Below are positions 9,418-18,310 of a stretch of 64,000 bases of DNA, in pieces. The stretch spans positions 62,001 to 126,000 of the forward strand of contig NZ_QPIG01000001.1 of NCBI RefSeq assembly GCF_003337215.1. The letters are read 5' to 3'. The translations under genes were made by a program, and so were the position numbers. How positions within the stretch are numbered: the stretch's first letter is position 1; each line of letters starts with the position of its first letter. This DNA is from Oceanihabitans sediminis (GTDB taxonomy: Bacteria > Bacteroidota > Bacteroidia > Flavobacteriales > Flavobacteriaceae). Under the pieces are notes generated by a model. The model had not been told where the DNA came from, ran no database searches, and saw only the letters and a program-made list of their open reading frames with translations.

Positions 9418-10194
9418 TTACAGTTCGAAAAATATATCGGTAACAAAAACAGCAACAAAATCGATAACAAATAAAAGCATTGATGAATATACTACTGCTG
9501 CATTTGCTGCTGCACCAACACCAACGGTTCCTTTTTCGCAATTATATCCTTTAAAGCAACCAACTAGCGCAATAGCAAATCCGAAAAAAAAAGTTTTAAT
9601 CGTTGCCGGAAGAATATCGCTAAACGACAATGCATCGAAGACCTTATTAAAATAAAGCACAAAGGAAACATCTCCTTTAAGGTTTTCTACAATATAAGAC
9701 CCGAAAAGCGCAATAGCATCTCCTAAAAGCACTAAAAGTGGCAACATTAAGGTAGCTGCAAGAATTCTAGTAACCACTAAAAATTTAAAGGGATTGGTTC
9801 CTGATACTTCCATAGCATCAATCTGCTCGGTTACTCGCATAGAACCTAACTCTGCTCCTATACCTGAAGCAATTCTGCCAGCAAAGGTTAAAGCTATAAT
9901 TACCGGACCTATCTCTCTAATAATAGATAAGCTTACCATAGAGGGCATCCAAGATTCTGCTCCAAAATCTTCTAATGTTGGTCTTGTTTGCATGGTTAGA
10001 ACCAAACCAATTATAAAACCCGTGACACTAACTAACAGCAGCGAACGGTAGCCTATATTAAAACATTGATTTAATAACTCTTTGGTTTCAAAAGGTCTTG
10101 AAAATAGCTCTTTAAAAAAACGTGTAGCAAATAAGCTTAGTTCGCCAATTTCAACAAAAAAAGACTTTATTCCACCTGACTCACTCATTTTCAA
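9418..10194 (-). CDS. MlaE-like ABC transporter permease
   Basis: A 258-residue inner-membrane permease with about five hydrophobic segments and the MlaE family core: SVTGFIIGLVLTMQ, IIREIGPVIIALTFAGRIASGIGAELGSMRVTEQIDAMEVSG, and the terminal VGVGAAANAAVVYSSM. It is the first gene of the permease-ATPase-MCE operon and probably moves phospholipids between the inner and outer membranes to keep outer-membrane asymmetry. The periplasmic carrier MlaC and outer-membrane MlaA are not encoded nearby, which is usual in Bacteroidota. Confidence 0.94.
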   Translation of the reverse strand: MKMSESGGIKSFFVEIGELSLFATRFFKELFSRPFETKELLNQCFNIGYRSLLLVSVTGFIIGLVLTMQTRPTLEDFGAESWMPSMVSLSIIREIGPVIIALTFAGRIASGIGAELGSMRVTEQIDAMEVSGTNPFKFLVVTRILAATLMLPLLVLLGDAIALFGSYIVENLKGDVSFVLYFNKVFDALSFSDILPATIKTFFFGFAIALVGCFKGYNCEKGTVGVGAAANAAVVYSSMLLFVIDFVAVFVTDIFFEL

Positions 10195-10336
10195 AAGTTT
10201 AAACTAAAATTATAATTAGTTAAGTTAACTATTAAATTGATACAAATGAGTATTTTAATCCTAAGTTTTTAGGAAAAAACAGCAAGAATCATCTATCTAT
10301 TCAGGAAAATAACCTTCAAAATGGAGCTTGTATAAA

Positions 10337-10364
10337 AAAAGACTTCTGAAAACAGAAGTCTTTT
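10337..10364 (-). terminator. intrinsic terminator of the lipoprotein gene
   Basis: AAAAGACTTCTG and CAGAAGTCTTTT (10337-10348, 10353-10364) form a perfect 12-pair stem with an AAAA loop and a T-run on the minus strand. It lies about 100 bp past the stop codon at 10466 and isolates the lipoprotein gene from the mla operon. Confidence 0.85.
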
Positions 10365-10465
10365 AAGGTTATAATATTCTATAGTTAACTTTTTATATAT
10401 AATTTTAGTTTTCTAGTAATTTAACTCAAACTAGTTCAACTATTTCATATCAGAAGAAAAAACCA

Positions 10466-11176
10466 CTATCTCTTAAGAACCAAAGTATTGTCATTATTAA
10501 CAACAACCATTAACTCCGTTTGTGTTATAGATAATATTTCCCATACTTCAACATATTCTCCAAAATCAATACTTAAATTACTATTATCTGTAAAATTATA
10601 AGTGCCTAGCATATAATATGAAACCTCACAATTTCCATTATCGACTAGATCATACACTGCTTCCTCATATAACATGCCCGAAGTGAACTCAACATTAGTT
10701 AATTGATTACATTCTGTTTCCACCTCACCATTTACTGAATACATAAACCATATATTTTGTAGCAATTCTTCTGTAGTAAAATCACGAGTAGTAAAGGAAC
10801 CTATATTACTATTTGTTGTATTTCCGCTAGAATCCTTAGCTACTACCATCCAGTAATAAGTTGTTTCAGGAATTAATTCCTCCTGAACGCCATAAGCATT
10901 TACTCCAAGATTATTCGTAATCGATGTTAATGGCGGATTTTGTGTATCTAAATAAACTTGATAGGTTACAGCATCTCCATCAGGATCTGTTGCACTTTGC
11001 CAAGTTAATTGAGGCTGTAAATCTACACCATCGGCCACTTGTTCTAAGACAAAGTCATTTGGTGCTTGATTAATTGCTACAGCGTCATCATCACTACTGC
11101 AGCTAGTAAAAATAAAGCCTATAAATATTAAGTAGAATAAAGTTTTAAAGTTAATGTTACATTTTGTTAAGTACAT
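10466..11176 (-). CDS. secreted lipoprotein with fibronectin-III-like domain
   Basis: A 236-residue lipoprotein. The signal peptide ends in FTSC (cysteine at about residue 26) followed by SSDDD, the acidic stretch that sends Bacteroidota lipoproteins to the cell surface. Residues 38-130 resemble a fibronectin III fold (PQLTWQSATDPDGDAVTYQVYLD, then TTYYWMVVAKDSSGN), and residues 134-236 look like a small lipocalin-like beta domain. The ligand is unknown. It has its own promoter and terminator, and three direct repeats sit just upstream of the promoter. The same repeats precede the neighbouring LytTR system genes, so it is probably a target of that system. Confidence 0.85.
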   Translation of the reverse strand: MYLTKCNINFKTLFYLIFIGFIFTSCSSDDDAVAINQAPNDFVLEQVADGVDLQPQLTWQSATDPDGDAVTYQVYLDTQNPPLTSITNNLGVNAYGVQEELIPETTYYWMVVAKDSSGNTTNSNIGSFTTRDFTTEELLQNIWFMYSVNGEVETECNQLTNVEFTSGMLYEEAVYDLVDNGNCEVSYYMLGTYNFTDNSNLSIDFGEYVEVWEILSITQTELMVVVNNDNTLVLKR

Positions 11177-11206
11177 TTTTTTGATTTTTTTAATTAATAA
11201 CTATTT

Positions 11207-11237
11207 CAAAACTAACACATTAACCCCATCACCAAAC
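11207..11237 (-). promoter_or_regulatory. promoter of the lipoprotein gene
   Basis: Read on the minus strand, TTTG (11234-11237) and TAGTTTTG (11207-11214) are separated by 19 bases, an exact Bacteroidota -33/-7 pair. The start codon lies about 30 bases downstream. The repeat array begins six bases upstream of the -33 element. Confidence 0.75.
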
Positions 11238-11243
11238 CCCAAT

Positions 11244-11295
11244 TTAGTATTTAGCATATACCATATAGTATTTGAGGGATATGAGTTAGTATTCA
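11244..11295. repeat. three decamer operators at 21-bp period
   Basis: TTTAGTATTT (11244-11253), TATAGTATTT (11265-11274) and GTTAGTATTC (11286-11295) are direct repeats with starts exactly 21 bp apart, so all lie on one face of the helix. LytTR-domain regulators bind direct repeats separated by about 12 bp, giving a similar period. The array ends 30 bp from the -7 element, a position suited to an activator. The regulator is probably the LytTR protein at 12644-13402. Confidence 0.7.
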
Positions 11296-11616
11296 TTTTC
11301 TTTATTAATAAAATGAATATCTAGACCTGAATACTTGAAAAACACATTCAAATCGCACGAACCTCACAACAAACTAATTTTCAAAGACATTAGCTACAAA
11401 TTAGAAATAAAAAAAGCACTTTGTAGTTGAATACAAAATGCTTTCTTGACTAATTTCAAATAAGATGGTTTTACTCAATGAGTATTTTAACATTGTTTAT
11501 ACTTTTGGTTTCTGTACTTGACTCAAATGCTATATGATTTGAAAACTTAATAACTTTACATATAACTGTATTCATAACTACAAGAATGTTTTGAAAGCAA
11601 AGAATAGCTTTGTTTG
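11296..11616. other. intergenic region upstream of the operator array
   Basis: This stretch holds the 3' untranslated part of the DUF4412-like gene and its terminator. I see no open frame with coding character on either strand and no RNA gene. Confidence 0.5.
11413..11444 (-). terminator. terminator of the DUF4412-like gene
   Basis: The arms 11413-11425 and 11432-11444 pair over 13 positions with one mismatch (C opposite A) and a six-base loop. On the minus strand the stem is followed by seven T. It lies 170 bp after the stop codon, leaving a long 3' untranslated region. Confidence 0.7.
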
Positions 11617-12480
11617 TTAAAGCTTACTCAAAACATCATGAATTTCATATCCACTAAGATCAAAATATTTTGGATCTGAGGTTTTATCTACAGTAATTAG
11701 GTCCATCTGTACACTTGGAGTATCATTGTTTTTCTCAAAATGAACACTTCTTACCATCAAGCCCTCTGGGAAATTTTCATCTATTTTTCGTGTAGTTGTT
11801 GCTGACGTACCACTTGAAAAATCCTGAATCTGTCCGCCAAAAAGATGATTTCCACTTAAATCAATGCTTATATCTTTAGTAACCCATGCATGCATTTTTG
11901 TTTTTTCTTTACTATTGAAGTAAATGTACTTTCTACAACTTTTACCATGAATTTGCTTCACCTCGTTTGTTCGCTCCCACTTTCCATTTTCATCTTCTAT
12001 ATAAAGTTGGTCTCCCGCCAATTTTTCTGCCATCTTCTGAAAGTTAATCATAGGCATTTTTGTAGCTATTTTATCTTGAGTATTTAGCATATAAAGCGCC
12101 GCAGCTTTATAATCGAATAGCATTCTTGACTCATCTTTACTTCCTTCATTATTAATTAAGCACTCACCGGTATCACCAAAAACCATTTTAGTGGTTGTTG
12201 TTTCTTTTAGTTTTCCATTTTTCTTGAAGGTTTTCATCTCCAGTGCCAAGGTTGCTTTTACAGGATTGTTTGGAACAGGGTAGCGAGTATCATTTTCATA
12301 AGTAATGTCTTCAAGAGCTTTTCGACCTTTCTCACGTTGCGGTTCGGCGTGCTTTTCTTTCATATCTTCACGCACTTTATTCTTTATTTGACGCTTAATT
12401 AATCCACGTTGCGCATGTAGTGGAGCGACAAAAACAAGGGACAAAAAAACTAACAATGGTAATAGATATATCTTTTTCAT
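11617..12480 (-). CDS. secreted DUF4412-like protein
   Basis: A 287-residue exported protein with a clear signal peptide (MKKIYLLPLLVFLSLVFVAP, cleavage after HAQ). A basic stretch follows at residues 25-50 (RGLIKRQIKNKVREDMKEKH). The mature part, with KMVFGDTGECLI, a tyrosine/leucine-rich region around AALYMLNTQDKIATKMPM and a disulfide-possible CRKYIYF, resembles DUF4412 beta proteins of the outer membrane or periplasm. Function is unknown. Two direct repeats of the LytTR-type motif lie upstream with the same geometry as at the lipoprotein gene, so both probably answer to the neighbouring two-component system. Confidence 0.8.
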   Translation of the reverse strand: MKKIYLLPLLVFLSLVFVAPLHAQRGLIKRQIKNKVREDMKEKHAEPQREKGRKALEDITYENDTRYPVPNNPVKATLALEMKTFKKNGKLKETTTTKMVFGDTGECLINNEGSKDESRMLFDYKAAALYMLNTQDKIATKMPMINFQKMAEKLAGDQLYIEDENGKWERTNEVKQIHGKSCRKYIYFNSKEKTKMHAWVTKDISIDLSGNHLFGGQIQDFSSGTSATTTRKIDENFPEGLMVRSVHFEKNNDTPSVQMDLITVDKTSDPKYFDLSGYEIHDVLSKL

Positions 12481-12509
12481 AATTGTTCTTTTTAATATTT
12501 AAACAATTA

Positions 12510-12540
12510 CAAACCTATCAATCAAATAGTTATACAACAA
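12510..12540 (-). promoter_or_regulatory. promoter of the DUF4412-like gene
   Basis: The minus strand carries TAGGTTTG (12510-12517) as -7 element with TTG at 12538-12540, spacer 20 (a second TTG at 12535-12537 would give 17). The start codon follows about 30 bases downstream. Confidence 0.65.
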
Positions 12541-12546
12541 CCCTTA

Positions 12547-12577
12547 GTTAGAATTTGGTTGTGATGAGTTAGAATTA
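12547..12577. repeat. two decamer operators at 21-bp period
   Basis: GTTAGAATTT (12547-12556) and GTTAGAATTA (12568-12577) start 21 bp apart and match the array at 11244-11295. The nearest copy ends 30 bp from the -7 element, the same distance as at the lipoprotein promoter. Confidence 0.7.
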
Positions 12578-12643
12578 GTATATAAACTGTGATAATTATT
12601 ATAGAAAGTATTTTAAGGAACTAGATATCAATTAAAAATTTAT

Positions 12644-13402
12644 TTACTTAAATCTTAGCATCGTTTCTAATATATCGTTAATCTGTTTGGTTTTTTGCCT
12701 AGACACTGGTATTTCGGCATTATCCTTCATTATTAAGCTCCCTCCATCTTGTTTAAGAATTCCTTTTACATATTTAGGGTTTATTAAATGAGATTGATGT
12801 ACCCGAATAAAATTATGTACAGATAAAAGTGCTTCGATTTCTTTTAATGTTCTACTAATTAAAACTCTCTTCTCCTGATTACAGAATATGTTTGTATAAT
12901 TATTATCTGATTGACATCTTACTATGTTTTCAACATCCACAATTTGATAACCGACTCCTGTTGGTAAAGCTATTTGCGAGGGTGCATTATCTGTTTTATT
13001 TAAATGCTCTTGTAGCAATCGCCATTGCTTATCACTAGTTTTATTACGTCTCTTTTCCCAAGATGAGATTGCTTTTACAATGTTTTTTTCGGTGATTGGT
13101 TTTAGAAGGTAATTAATGGCACTATATTGGAAAGCTTTAATAGCATATTGATCGTAAGCCGTTGTGAATATAATATCAAAGTCTATAGGAAGGATATGAT
13201 CCAATAATGCAAAACCATTAAGATTAGGCATTTCAATATCTAGAAATAATAAATCCGGTTTATTATTCTTAATAAATTCTAAGCCCAAGAGAGGGTTTGT
13301 AAAAGTACCTACCACCTTATAATTAGGGTTTATCTTACTTATTAAATTTTCAAGCACATTTATACAATGTGTTTCATCGTCTATTATAATAATTTTCGTC
13401 AT
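12644..13402 (-). CDS. LytTR-family response regulator
   Basis: A 252-residue regulator with a receiver domain (IIIIDDE at the N-terminus, phospho-acceptor D55 in LLFLDIEMPN, the TTAYDQYAIKAF switch region and the lysine in LLKPI). A C-terminal LytTR DNA-binding domain covers about 145-250 (VRCQSDNNYTNIFCNQEKRVLISRTLKEIE, then FIRVHQSHLINPKYVKGI). It starts 3 bp after the kinase stop codon, so the two form an operon and should be cognate partners. The 21-bp-spaced direct repeats upstream of three nearby promoters are the best candidates for its binding sites, including autoregulation through the kinase promoter. Confidence 0.94.
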   Translation of the reverse strand: MTKIIIIDDETHCINVLENLISKINPNYKVVGTFTNPLLGLEFIKNNKPDLLFLDIEMPNLNGFALLDHILPIDFDIIFTTAYDQYAIKAFQYSAINYLLKPITEKNIVKAISSWEKRRNKTSDKQWRLLQEHLNKTDNAPSQIALPTGVGYQIVDVENIVRCQSDNNYTNIFCNQEKRVLISRTLKEIEALLSVHNFIRVHQSHLINPKYVKGILKQDGGSLIMKDNAEIPVSRQKTKQINDILETMLRFK

Positions 13403-13405
13403 AGC

Positions 13406-15433
13406 TTAATGATCATATGTTAATGTTATTCTTGTTCCTAAAGAGCTTCCATCTACCTCAACTAGATCTGTAATTGTCAAATAAATTTTATAATCATTGA
13501 GGAAGTTGTACCATTTTAGTCGGTCATGAACTATGGATGTCCCCTTAGAAGTGTGTAATTTTTTCTTTTTAGCACTTGCTTCTCTACCTACACCATTGTC
13601 TTCAATAATTATTTTTAAATTTTCAGTTGTATCAAAAGTAATTGTTAGTTTTTTTAATGATTTTAAGCTAGGTTGAAGTCCGTGCCAAATAGCATTTTCA
13701 ACAATAGGTTGCAAAAGCAAAGGAGGAATACTGTATTGTGAAAGTGCTTCTTTAGAAGCTACTTCAATAAAATAAACAAACTCTTTTCCCATTCTACTTT
13801 GTTCTAAGGAAAGATATAGTTCTAAGATTTCAAGTTCTTCCTCCACTGTTATTTTTTTCAGATTACTATTGTATAAGATACTTCGTAATAAGCTTGAAAA
13901 ATCGTCTAGATACGTTATTGCATCCTCATTTCTAGAAGTCATAATCAAACTCTTAATAGCATTCATACTATTAAAAATGAAATGCGGATTCATTTGCGAG
14001 CGCAAAGCTATCATTTCTGTTTCCTTTAGTTTTTTATTAAAGTCATCTTTAGTTTTTTGCTCTCTTTCTTTCTCTATTTCTGAATAAAGCTGGAGTAATT
14101 CATAGCTTTTTTGACTAACTTTTTTATCAAGTTTACGATTCATACGTTCCTGAATCTCTTGATTTTCTTTTAGCTGTTTTATCAACTCTACATTGATTTC
14201 CTCCTTTTCTTTTTGAAGTAAAAAAACATTTTTCCCTAAGGCCAATGAAAAACAATACACTTCAGCTAACAGTCCTACTTGAAACACAATATTTAGTGAC
14301 TCGGTAAAATTAAAAATATGCCCAGGAATAAGATGTACATTATTAATAGACAGATATGTACTAAGTATTGCACCCACAAAAAAGAAGGTCTGCCCTACTA
14401 TAAAATATATTAGTAAAGGATGTTTTACTTTATAAATAATCCAGATAATTAAAATAAAATTAATAGGTAGAATTACAAACCGAACAAGCAAAAACATTTG
14501 CTCCATATACTTAGCATCTAATAGTAAATGGCTAAAAACAAAATTTGTTATGGCATACAAAAAACAGAATAACCCCAAGTAATAAAGTATTCTTTCTAGT
14601 AGTTTATCATACTTTTTTACTACAAGGAGTTGTTGAATAAAAAAGACATAAAACCCTATAAATATAAATTGCACAGGTTCCATTAGATTGTTTACAAGTA
14701 CAGGAGCTTCATTAATAAAATCACCAAACGGCGACATAGTTCCCTTAAGTACTAGAAAACCATAAACCAATTGAAAAAACAAATAACCTAAATAATAGAA
14801 ATAAAGTTTTTCACTTAAACGAATCCAAAAAACCAGTGTAAATACAAAAATGGTAATCAAAGAAACTATATATAAGTATAAAAACCCAATAGCAGATTCC
14901 TCTTCTTTATAGAGGTTTCTTGAGAATTCCCAATATCCTCTTTCAGAATAAATAACTGGTGAACCTATAGCCTTTCCGCTATTTGTTTCAAGTTTGATAT
15001 AGACTATAGATTTTTCTTGAGGCCCAATTCCTAAAGGTGTAAAAAAGTGTTCTGATTTATTTGCTCTCTCTGACAAGGGCACCAAAACACCATTCTTGAG
15101 TTCCTTAAAGCTTCGATCATTTTCAACATAAACCGTTATATAATCCTCTAAACTATACAAGTAAATTTCAGTAGGTTTTTGAGAAGTATTTTCTATTATA
15201 AACTGAAGCCAAATACTTGTATCTAGTTCTGGCTTGTACAAGGAATCGTATGACAACCATGAGGTTTTTTGTCTTATATTTTCAAAAGACGTTTCCTTGT
15301 CAGCACGTAGCACCTTAACATTTTCATTTGCAAGCAACTCTAGTTTATACGGTATAGAATCGGCCACAATCTGCCCATTAAGGCTAGTTAAGCCAAATAT
15401 GAACAAACAAAATATTAAAACATTGGTTTTCAT
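13406..15433 (-). CDS. 7TM-DISM sensor histidine kinase (LytS-type kinase domain)
   Basis: A 675-residue membrane sensor. A signal peptide (residues 1-20) leads into an extracytoplasmic 7TMR-DISMED2-like beta domain (to about 170). Seven membrane helices then span about 175-400 (7TMR-DISM_7TM), a coiled coil covers about 400-470, and a His_kinase/HATPase core begins at EMIALRSQMNPHFIFNSMNAIK, whose histidine is the phospho-acceptor. The N-box is PPLLLQPIVENAIWHGLQP and the G-box IIIEDNGVG. The DISMED2 domain often binds carbohydrate-like ligands, but the signal is unknown. It is the first gene of the operon with the LytTR regulator and carries the same operator repeats in front. Confidence 0.93.
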   Translation of the reverse strand: MKTNVLIFCLFIFGLTSLNGQIVADSIPYKLELLANENVKVLRADKETSFENIRQKTSWLSYDSLYKPELDTSIWLQFIIENTSQKPTEIYLYSLEDYITVYVENDRSFKELKNGVLVPLSERANKSEHFFTPLGIGPQEKSIVYIKLETNSGKAIGSPVIYSERGYWEFSRNLYKEEESAIGFLYLYIVSLITIFVFTLVFWIRLSEKLYFYYLGYLFFQLVYGFLVLKGTMSPFGDFINEAPVLVNNLMEPVQFIFIGFYVFFIQQLLVVKKYDKLLERILYYLGLFCFLYAITNFVFSHLLLDAKYMEQMFLLVRFVILPINFILIIWIIYKVKHPLLIYFIVGQTFFFVGAILSTYLSINNVHLIPGHIFNFTESLNIVFQVGLLAEVYCFSLALGKNVFLLQKEKEEINVELIKQLKENQEIQERMNRKLDKKVSQKSYELLQLYSEIEKEREQKTKDDFNKKLKETEMIALRSQMNPHFIFNSMNAIKSLIMTSRNEDAITYLDDFSSLLRSILYNSNLKKITVEEELEILELYLSLEQSRMGKEFVYFIEVASKEALSQYSIPPLLLQPIVENAIWHGLQPSLKSLKKLTITFDTTENLKIIIEDNGVGREASAKKKKLHTSKGTSIVHDRLKWYNFLNDYKIYLTITDLVEVDGSSLGTRITLTYDH

Positions 15434-15440
15434 GTTCTAA

Positions 15441-15448
15441 CAAAAATA
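15441..15448 (-). promoter_or_regulatory. -7 element of the histidine kinase gene
   Basis: TATTTTTG on the minus strand matches TAnnTTTG. No TTG is present at the -33 position, so the promoter would be weak without an activator. It lies only 8 bases from the start codon, implying a very short or absent leader. Confidence 0.45.
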
Positions 15449-15476
15449 CCAATCTTATTTGAAACCTTCTCTGTCT

Positions 15477-15507
15477 TTTAGAATTCAGTCACTTTCATTT
15501 AGTATTT
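15477..15507. repeat. two decamer operators at 21-bp period
   Basis: TTTAGAATTC (15477-15486) and TTTAGTATTT (15498-15507) start 21 bp apart. The inner copy ends 29 bp from the -7 element, within 1 bp of the other two promoters in this locus. A weaker match, AATAGGATTT, follows at 15517-15526. Confidence 0.65.
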
Positions 15508-15632
15508 GGTAGCTTTAATAGGATTTATAATTAAATTGATTACGTATTATTCCTAAAAAAACTGAAATAGCTTTATTCCTTTTAAAATATCATGTACTAA
15601 ACAAACTGTATCGAAACTGTATTTAAATGTAA

Positions 15633-15671
15633 AAAGCCTCTCCAAAAACAAATTCTAGAGAGGCTTTTTTA
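15633..15671 (-). terminator. terminator of the BCCT/stress-protein operon
   Basis: AAAAAGCCTCTC and GAGAGGCTTTTT pair perfectly around a 15-base loop. T-runs are present on both strands, but the only gene ending here is the minus-strand stress protein. Confidence 0.8.
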
Positions 15672-15691
15672 AGCTAAAAACAGAAACAAGA

Positions 15692-16576
15692 CTATTGCCT
15701 ACGCACAACTAACAAAGGCATATCTCTGTTTCTAATTAATAGATCATTGGTTACGCTTCCTATAAATAGTGATGTAATATTATTTCCTCCTCTTGCAGAA
15801 ACCACCACAATATCAAAATCACCTTTTTCTGCATGTAATTCAATAACCTCAACAACAGAAAGCTCTTCTCTATCGGTATATTTGAAAGGTATATTTTCTG
15901 GTAGTTTAAATTTCTTTCGGAATTGTTTTACCTTCTCCTGTAAATGGCGTTTTGTTTTATCAATAGCTTTTTCTGTATTGATATACGGGAAGAAAACCGA
16001 AGGAATATTATACACATGTAAACCTTCAATAACTCCTCCTGAACGTTCTACTAAGCTTTTCGCTACCGTGAAACACCTTGAAGATGCAGCACTAAAATCC
16101 GTAGGAACTAAAACTCTTTCAAATCTATGTTTCGCTTCTTCTGGAACTAATAAAACGTGTGCATCTAACATTCTAACTAACTTCTGACTCAAAGCTCCGG
16201 TTCCTTGTAATTCATCTTTATTACCCGTTACCACGATGTCAATCTTGTATTCTTTGGCAAGATGCGTTAAGATACTTTCGGTATAATCATCTGAAGTAAT
16301 TAGCACGGTATGCGGAACAGAAGCTGTATAATGTTTCTCTACAGTTCTTTCAATTTCTCTATCTACTATATCTTCAACAGTGATTCCTTCTTCTAAAAAC
16401 TCATCGTATAAGTCATAAAGTTTATATTGTTTGATATTATGGGTGAAATATAAGTGCTCAATATTCCACACTTCACAAAGAAAGCTAACGTACTTTAATA
16501 AAATAGCATCCATCTCGGTTAAGTCTAAAGCCACCATCAATTTTAACTCGTTATCTAAATTTATTTTCTTTGACAT
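15692..16576 (-). CDS. universal stress protein, tandem Usp domains
   Basis: A 294-residue protein with two Usp domains. The first (residues 8-148) ends with KDELQGTGALSQKLVRMLDAHVLLVPEE; the second (about 155-294) is better conserved, with VLVPTDFSAASSR and VVSARGGNNITSLFIGSVTNDLLIRN, a canonical ATP-binding loop. It lies 60 bp downstream of a betaine/choline-type transporter and shares its direction and terminator. The pairing suggests that it modulates or senses the state of the transporter during osmotic or energy stress; this is inference from neighbourhood. Confidence 0.92.
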   Translation of the reverse strand: MSKKINLDNELKLMVALDLTEMDAILLKYVSFLCEVWNIEHLYFTHNIKQYKLYDLYDEFLEEGITVEDIVDREIERTVEKHYTASVPHTVLITSDDYTESILTHLAKEYKIDIVVTGNKDELQGTGALSQKLVRMLDAHVLLVPEEAKHRFERVLVPTDFSAASSRCFTVAKSLVERSGGVIEGLHVYNIPSVFFPYINTEKAIDKTKRHLQEKVKQFRKKFKLPENIPFKYTDREELSVVEVIELHAEKGDFDIVVVSARGGNNITSLFIGSVTNDLLIRNRDMPLLVVRRQ

Positions 16577-16636
16577 GTCCTCTAAATTTGCTTTTTAAAT
16601 ATAATTCTAATCTTTGTATTTCCGGAACTTAAAGCT

Positions 16637-18310
16637 CTATAAGTCGGTTATATTTGGCTTTTTACCGGTATCGGATTCTCGATCAATCTTTTTAAGATTT
16701 TTTTCTTCTCTTTCTTTGTTTACAAGTTGAAGAATGTTTTTCCTATACGTTTCACGCTCTAAAAGTTTTTCTTTTCGTTCTGCTTTTTCGTGATCTTCCT
16801 TCACTCCTCTAAACAAAGAAAAGCACATCATGACGAGCAGAATTGCAAATGGCAATCCAGAAATAGTCACTACCGTTTGTAGGGCGTTTAATCCTCCTCC
16901 ATACATTAAAACCGAAGCAATAACACCAATGGCTACAGCCCAAATTACTCTTTGAAATTTAGGCGTTTTCATTTTACCTCCAGATGTAATACTATCGACT
17001 ACTAAAGCTCCAGAATCGGCCGAAGTAATAATAAAACTACAAATAAGCACCACTCCTAAAACTTTCAATAATATTGCTAGCGGGAACTTATCGAAGAACA
17101 CATAAAGTGCTGTAGAAATATTATCATTTACCGCAGCAATCATTGCTGTATCTCCACCAAGAATATCTCTCATGGTAATTCCTCCAAAAGCACTAAACCA
17201 CAAGAAAGTAACTAAAGCAGGTAGGATTAACACACAAAGAACAAACTCCTTAATGGTTCTACCCTTTGAAATACGAGCTATAAATGTCCCTACGAAAGGT
17301 GACCATGAAATCCACCATCCCCAATACATGATGGTTCTTGTTTTTTGCCAATCGGTTCCACGTAAAGCTTCCGTCCAAGTTGACATATCTACAAAATGCA
17401 CTAAGTAACTTCCAATGTTTTGAATATAAGATTTAAAAATAAAGGTAGTTGGCCCTAAAATAAGTACTAACAAGAAAATAGCTGAAGCCACTCTTACGTT
17501 CAATTTACTTAACATTTGCACCCCTTTATTTACACCACTAAATGCAGAAAGCGTTGCCGCTAATGTTACACAAATAATGATAACAACTTGATAAAAAAGC
17601 GAACTAGGAACCCCAAACACATGAGTAAATCCGGAGTTAATTTGTCCTACTCCAAAACCTATAGTTGTTGCTAGTCCGAACAAAGTAGTAATTACCGCCA
17701 TAATATCTATAAGGTCTCCCATCCAACCGTGAATTCTATTTCCTAAAATTGGATAAAAAACCGAACGCAAGGTCAGTGGCATCTTTCTATTAAAAGTAAA
17801 ATATGCTAAAGAAAGCCCTACTACCGAATAGATAGCCCAACCATGAATACCATGATGTAAAAAGGAAAAGTTAATAGCCTCTTGAGCAATAAGAGCAGGT
17901 TCTTCTCCTGCTAATCGTGGCGGATTTAAAAAATCTCTTACTGGATCTGCAATACTAAAAAGCACCAATCCGTTACCAATACCGGCACTAAACAACATGG
18001 CAAACCATGCCCACAAACTAAACTCGGGTTTAGCGCTACTTCCTCCTATTCGTATACCTCCATATTTACCAAAGGCCATATACAAACAAAAAACTATAAA
18101 TAAGTTTACAGACAAGGTGTAAATCCAACCTCCATGTGCAGACACTGCAGTTTGTGCAATTCCAAAATAATAATCTGCTTGTTCCTGAAAAATCAGGGTA
18201 AATCCAACGCTAAAAACAACAGCCGCAATAGCTGCAAAGAATACCGTTTTATTTACAACCAAGCCAAGAAACTTTGAAGCACTTTCTTTTCTAGTAACTT
18301 TAATCGACAT
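16637..18310 (-). CDS. BCCT-family osmolyte transporter
   Basis: A 557-residue inner-membrane transporter of the betaine/carnitine/choline family with twelve predicted helices. The family signature around TM8 is clear (MYWGWWISWSPFVGTFIARI), and an early GIGNGLVLFSIADPV segment corresponds to the substrate/sodium region. The C-terminal tail after residue 505 is long and strongly charged (KEDHEKAERKEKLLERETYR), as in osmosensing BetP-like members. It probably imports glycine betaine or a related solute with Na+. It heads a two-gene operon with a universal stress protein. Confidence 0.94.
   Translation of the reverse strand: MSIKVTRKESASKFLGLVVNKTVFFAAIAAVVFSVGFTLIFQEQADYYFGIAQTAVSAHGGWIYTLSVNLFIVFCLYMAFGKYGGIRIGGSSAKPEFSLWAWFAMLFSAGIGNGLVLFSIADPVRDFLNPPRLAGEEPALIAQEAINFSFLHHGIHGWAIYSVVGLSLAYFTFNRKMPLTLRSVFYPILGNRIHGWMGDLIDIMAVITTLFGLATTIGFGVGQINSGFTHVFGVPSSLFYQVVIIICVTLAATLSAFSGVNKGVQMLSKLNVRVASAIFLLVLILGPTTFIFKSYIQNIGSYLVHFVDMSTWTEALRGTDWQKTRTIMYWGWWISWSPFVGTFIARISKGRTIKEFVLCVLILPALVTFLWFSAFGGITMRDILGGDTAMIAAVNDNISTALYVFFDKFPLAILLKVLGVVLICSFIITSADSGALVVDSITSGGKMKTPKFQRVIWAVAIGVIASVLMYGGGLNALQTVVTISGLPFAILLVMMCFSLFRGVKEDHEKAERKEKLLERETYRKNILQLVNKEREEKNLKKIDRESDTGKKPNITDL

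Noticed and set aside
9414-9470. N-terminal hydrophobic extension of the MlaF-like ATPase
   Set aside because: The 19 extra codons are the antiparallel-free overlap with the MlaE gene end read in another frame; ABC ATPases of this type have no membrane segment.
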